7,393 bases of DNA, taken from NCBI GenBank assembly GCA_947443815.1, contig CANEXR010000140.1:1-7393 (forward strand). The letters are read 5' to 3'. Shown piece by piece: positions 7,301 to 7,393 of the stretch. The stretch is from Flavobacteriaceae bacterium. Its GTDB lineage: Bacteria > Bacteroidota > Bacteroidia > Flavobacteriales > Flavobacteriaceae. Made by a program: the position numbers and the translations under genes. The first letter of the stretch is position 1, and every line of letters starts with the position of its first letter. The notes under the pieces were generated by a model that saw nothing but the letters and a program-made list of their open reading frames with translations, searched no databases and was not told the origin of the DNA.

Positions 7301-7393
7301 TCCTGCAGATCGATAATCTCCAGTAGTTTGAGCAAAAGCAGCACTTGTAAATAAAAAAGCAGCACTAAATATTAAAAATAAAAAAATATTCGA
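4079..7393 (-). CDS. T9SS-secreted multi-domain Ig-like surface protein, 5' end cut by the right edge
   Basis: The frame is open from 7393 to TAA at 4079-4081, giving 1104 visible residues. A TTG at 7282 is not the start: the 37 codons before it encode a signal peptide core (FLFLIFSAAFLFTSAAFA) with cleavage before QTTGDY, so only a few N-terminal codons are missing. Numbering from 7393, residues 22-187 are beta-rich. Four Ig-like domains follow at about 194-275, 278-362, 363-465 and 467-547, each with one cysteine pair. The second has the PTGVTAS...ISGTPSVSGTF pattern of putative Ig folds, and the third and fourth resemble domains common in Bacteroidota surface proteins. Residues 548-647 look like beta-helix. 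YTYWSSPVV (652) and GNPYPS (745) begin a conserved region. A Ser/Thr/Lys-rich linker at 868-883 precedes RIWLNFSN (884) and the C-terminal sorting domain, with VYDLLGRKVF at 1055 and the end GKIVTKKILF. This is most like the T9SS type C signal of Flavobacterium; type A is the alternative. Export is by Sec, then T9SS. Binding or adhesion is inferred; no catalytic domain is evident. Confidence 0.92.
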   Translation of the reverse strand, partial: SNIFLFLIFSAAFLFTSAAFAQTTGDYRSAGTGNWTTLSSWQYFNGTTWVTPTGTSPQGYPGQYAGTGTVTIRDGHSITISTSTPNSFTKLVIGQGVSGVLVVGADVNVLTLDAIINAGAIMTFSGQNKISFPLNAGIKIISPGKIDTSATCTNNVAIYIGTVKFGVCVGSGNAEFSFAELNSYGGSLFAVPTYSSPVCQGSTISLGGGYTGPTPTSITYSWSIKAPDNSTSTASTKDTSISASLVGTYKATLTCDAVYGGRPYSNSETVLVVVNATNTVTAASSSPNVCKNTAITNVTHTTTGATGIGTPTGLPTGVTASWASNTITISGTPSVSGTFGYSIPLTGGCGSVSATGTIKVKAIPTITLGANPVVCTNTGIAYLPYTAIGNVTTGSGGYSVDYDAAANAANFQDFNNYAITTSPLSLNIPNGGWGVSPGIYNGSLTINDNTTTCGSISYPISITILSSSAPVLGTITNPTCTLPTGSVVLSGLTIGASLVQTGTSSATIAITTTTQTVSGLAPGNYYYAVSNGTCTSSVSSAVVITPIVTNLYSGTWSNGTPPATGGTQNLVFGTDYTATANLSGCSCTVNTGKNVTINSGITLAVTNEVSVLGSGSLTFEEAASLVQTNPTASNLGSIIYKRGSTATLVTDYTYWSSPVVGQTLYNASPLTPSDYFYGFDSNSDDWYKASTSQTMAAGIGYIIRGQIPPGNPPPGFLFESIFKGSPNNGNITLSGIGNNHSYLLGNPYPSAIDADTFLTTNSAVIDGTIYFWTHNTPIGLNNPNPGSGLYAYSSNDYALYNLTGGTVIDGITYPQGGTVAPSGGAKPTGKIAACQGFFVSSKLTTAGSTIVFNNSMRIVNNNTQFFKQNNSTKSKSATTSEKNRIWLNFSNTEGLFKQALIGYISGATNGYDDLYDGESFDANPYADFYSINEDKNLTIQGRSLPFEDTDEVPLGYRSEIEGQFTINIDETDGLLLNQIVYLEDKATNTIHDLKQAPYVFASAVGTFDNRFVLRFTDKNLGKDDFKPAENTVVITKDKKEVKIKSSNEIIQKITVYDLLGRKVFDKEGISKNEFSISNITLSNQAGIIKVALANGKIVTKKILF
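5753..6814 (-). other. Four consecutive cysteine-paired Ig-like domains in the right-hand protein
   Basis: Residues 194-547, numbered from 7393, divide into four beta-sandwich-like units, each holding exactly two cysteines: 199/255, 290/349, 375/453 and 480/534. Unit one has YSWSI near its middle and GTYKATLTC near its end, as in Ig/PKD-like folds. Unit two has GLPTGVTASW and ISGTPSVSGTF. Unit three has LPYTAIGN and GIYNGSLTINDN, and unit four has PTGSVVLSGL and GLAPGNYYYAVSNGTC. One disulfide per domain is inferred from the spacing of 54-78 residues. The domains probably form a rod holding the N-terminal region away from the cell. Confidence 0.7.
7331..7393 (-). other. Signal peptide region of the right-hand protein, partial
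   Basis: The first 21 visible residues are a hydrophobic run, SNIFLFLIF followed by SAAFLFTSAAFA, ending in a small-X-small cleavage site before QTTGDYRS. The Met and the positively charged n-region are beyond the window edge. This shows that the true start is upstream of 7393 and that the protein is exported by Sec, as T9SS substrates are. Confidence 0.85.

Overview
The window is AT-rich, and every gene in it looks like a secreted surface protein of a Bacteroidota member, most likely a Flavobacterium-like Flavobacteriaceae species. Three things point there: the C-terminal region of the right-hand gene matches the type IX secretion system (T9SS) sorting domains typical of that group, a TAnnTTTG-type -7 box precedes the left-hand gene, and no Shine-Dalgarno sequence is visible.

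There are two large genes, both on the minus strand and both cut by the window edges. The right-hand gene (stop at 4079, open through 7393) is read first. Its first codons lie beyond the right edge, but 1104 residues are visible. These are most of a signal peptide, an N-terminal beta-rich region, four consecutive Ig-like domains each with one cysteine pair, a short beta-helix-like stretch, a conserved YWSSPVV/NPYPS region and a T9SS C-terminal sorting domain. The left-hand gene (start ATG at 3895, running off position 1) has 1298 visible residues. These are a signal peptide, a very long Gly/Thr/Asn/Ser-rich repetitive beta-helix-like passenger, and the beginning of the same YWSSPVV/NPYPS region. 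Its own sorting domain should lie beyond the left edge.

The 183 bases between the genes (3896-4078) hold a probable intrinsic terminator for the right-hand gene (4001-4040) and a TAnnTTTG -7 box for the left-hand gene (3940-3947). The two genes therefore look like tandem paralogues transcribed separately. No RNA gene, CRISPR array, insertion sequence or plus-strand gene is supported.

The two proteins appear to share one C-terminal delivery module joined to different passengers: a disulfide-rich Ig-like stack in one and a cysteine-poor beta-helix in the other. Both would be exported by Sec, moved across the outer membrane by the T9SS, and anchored on or released from the cell surface. Adhesin-like roles are inference; no catalytic domain was recognised. 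I see no clearly novel system. The most notable features are the internal repeat structure of the left-hand gene and the exchangeable-passenger arrangement.
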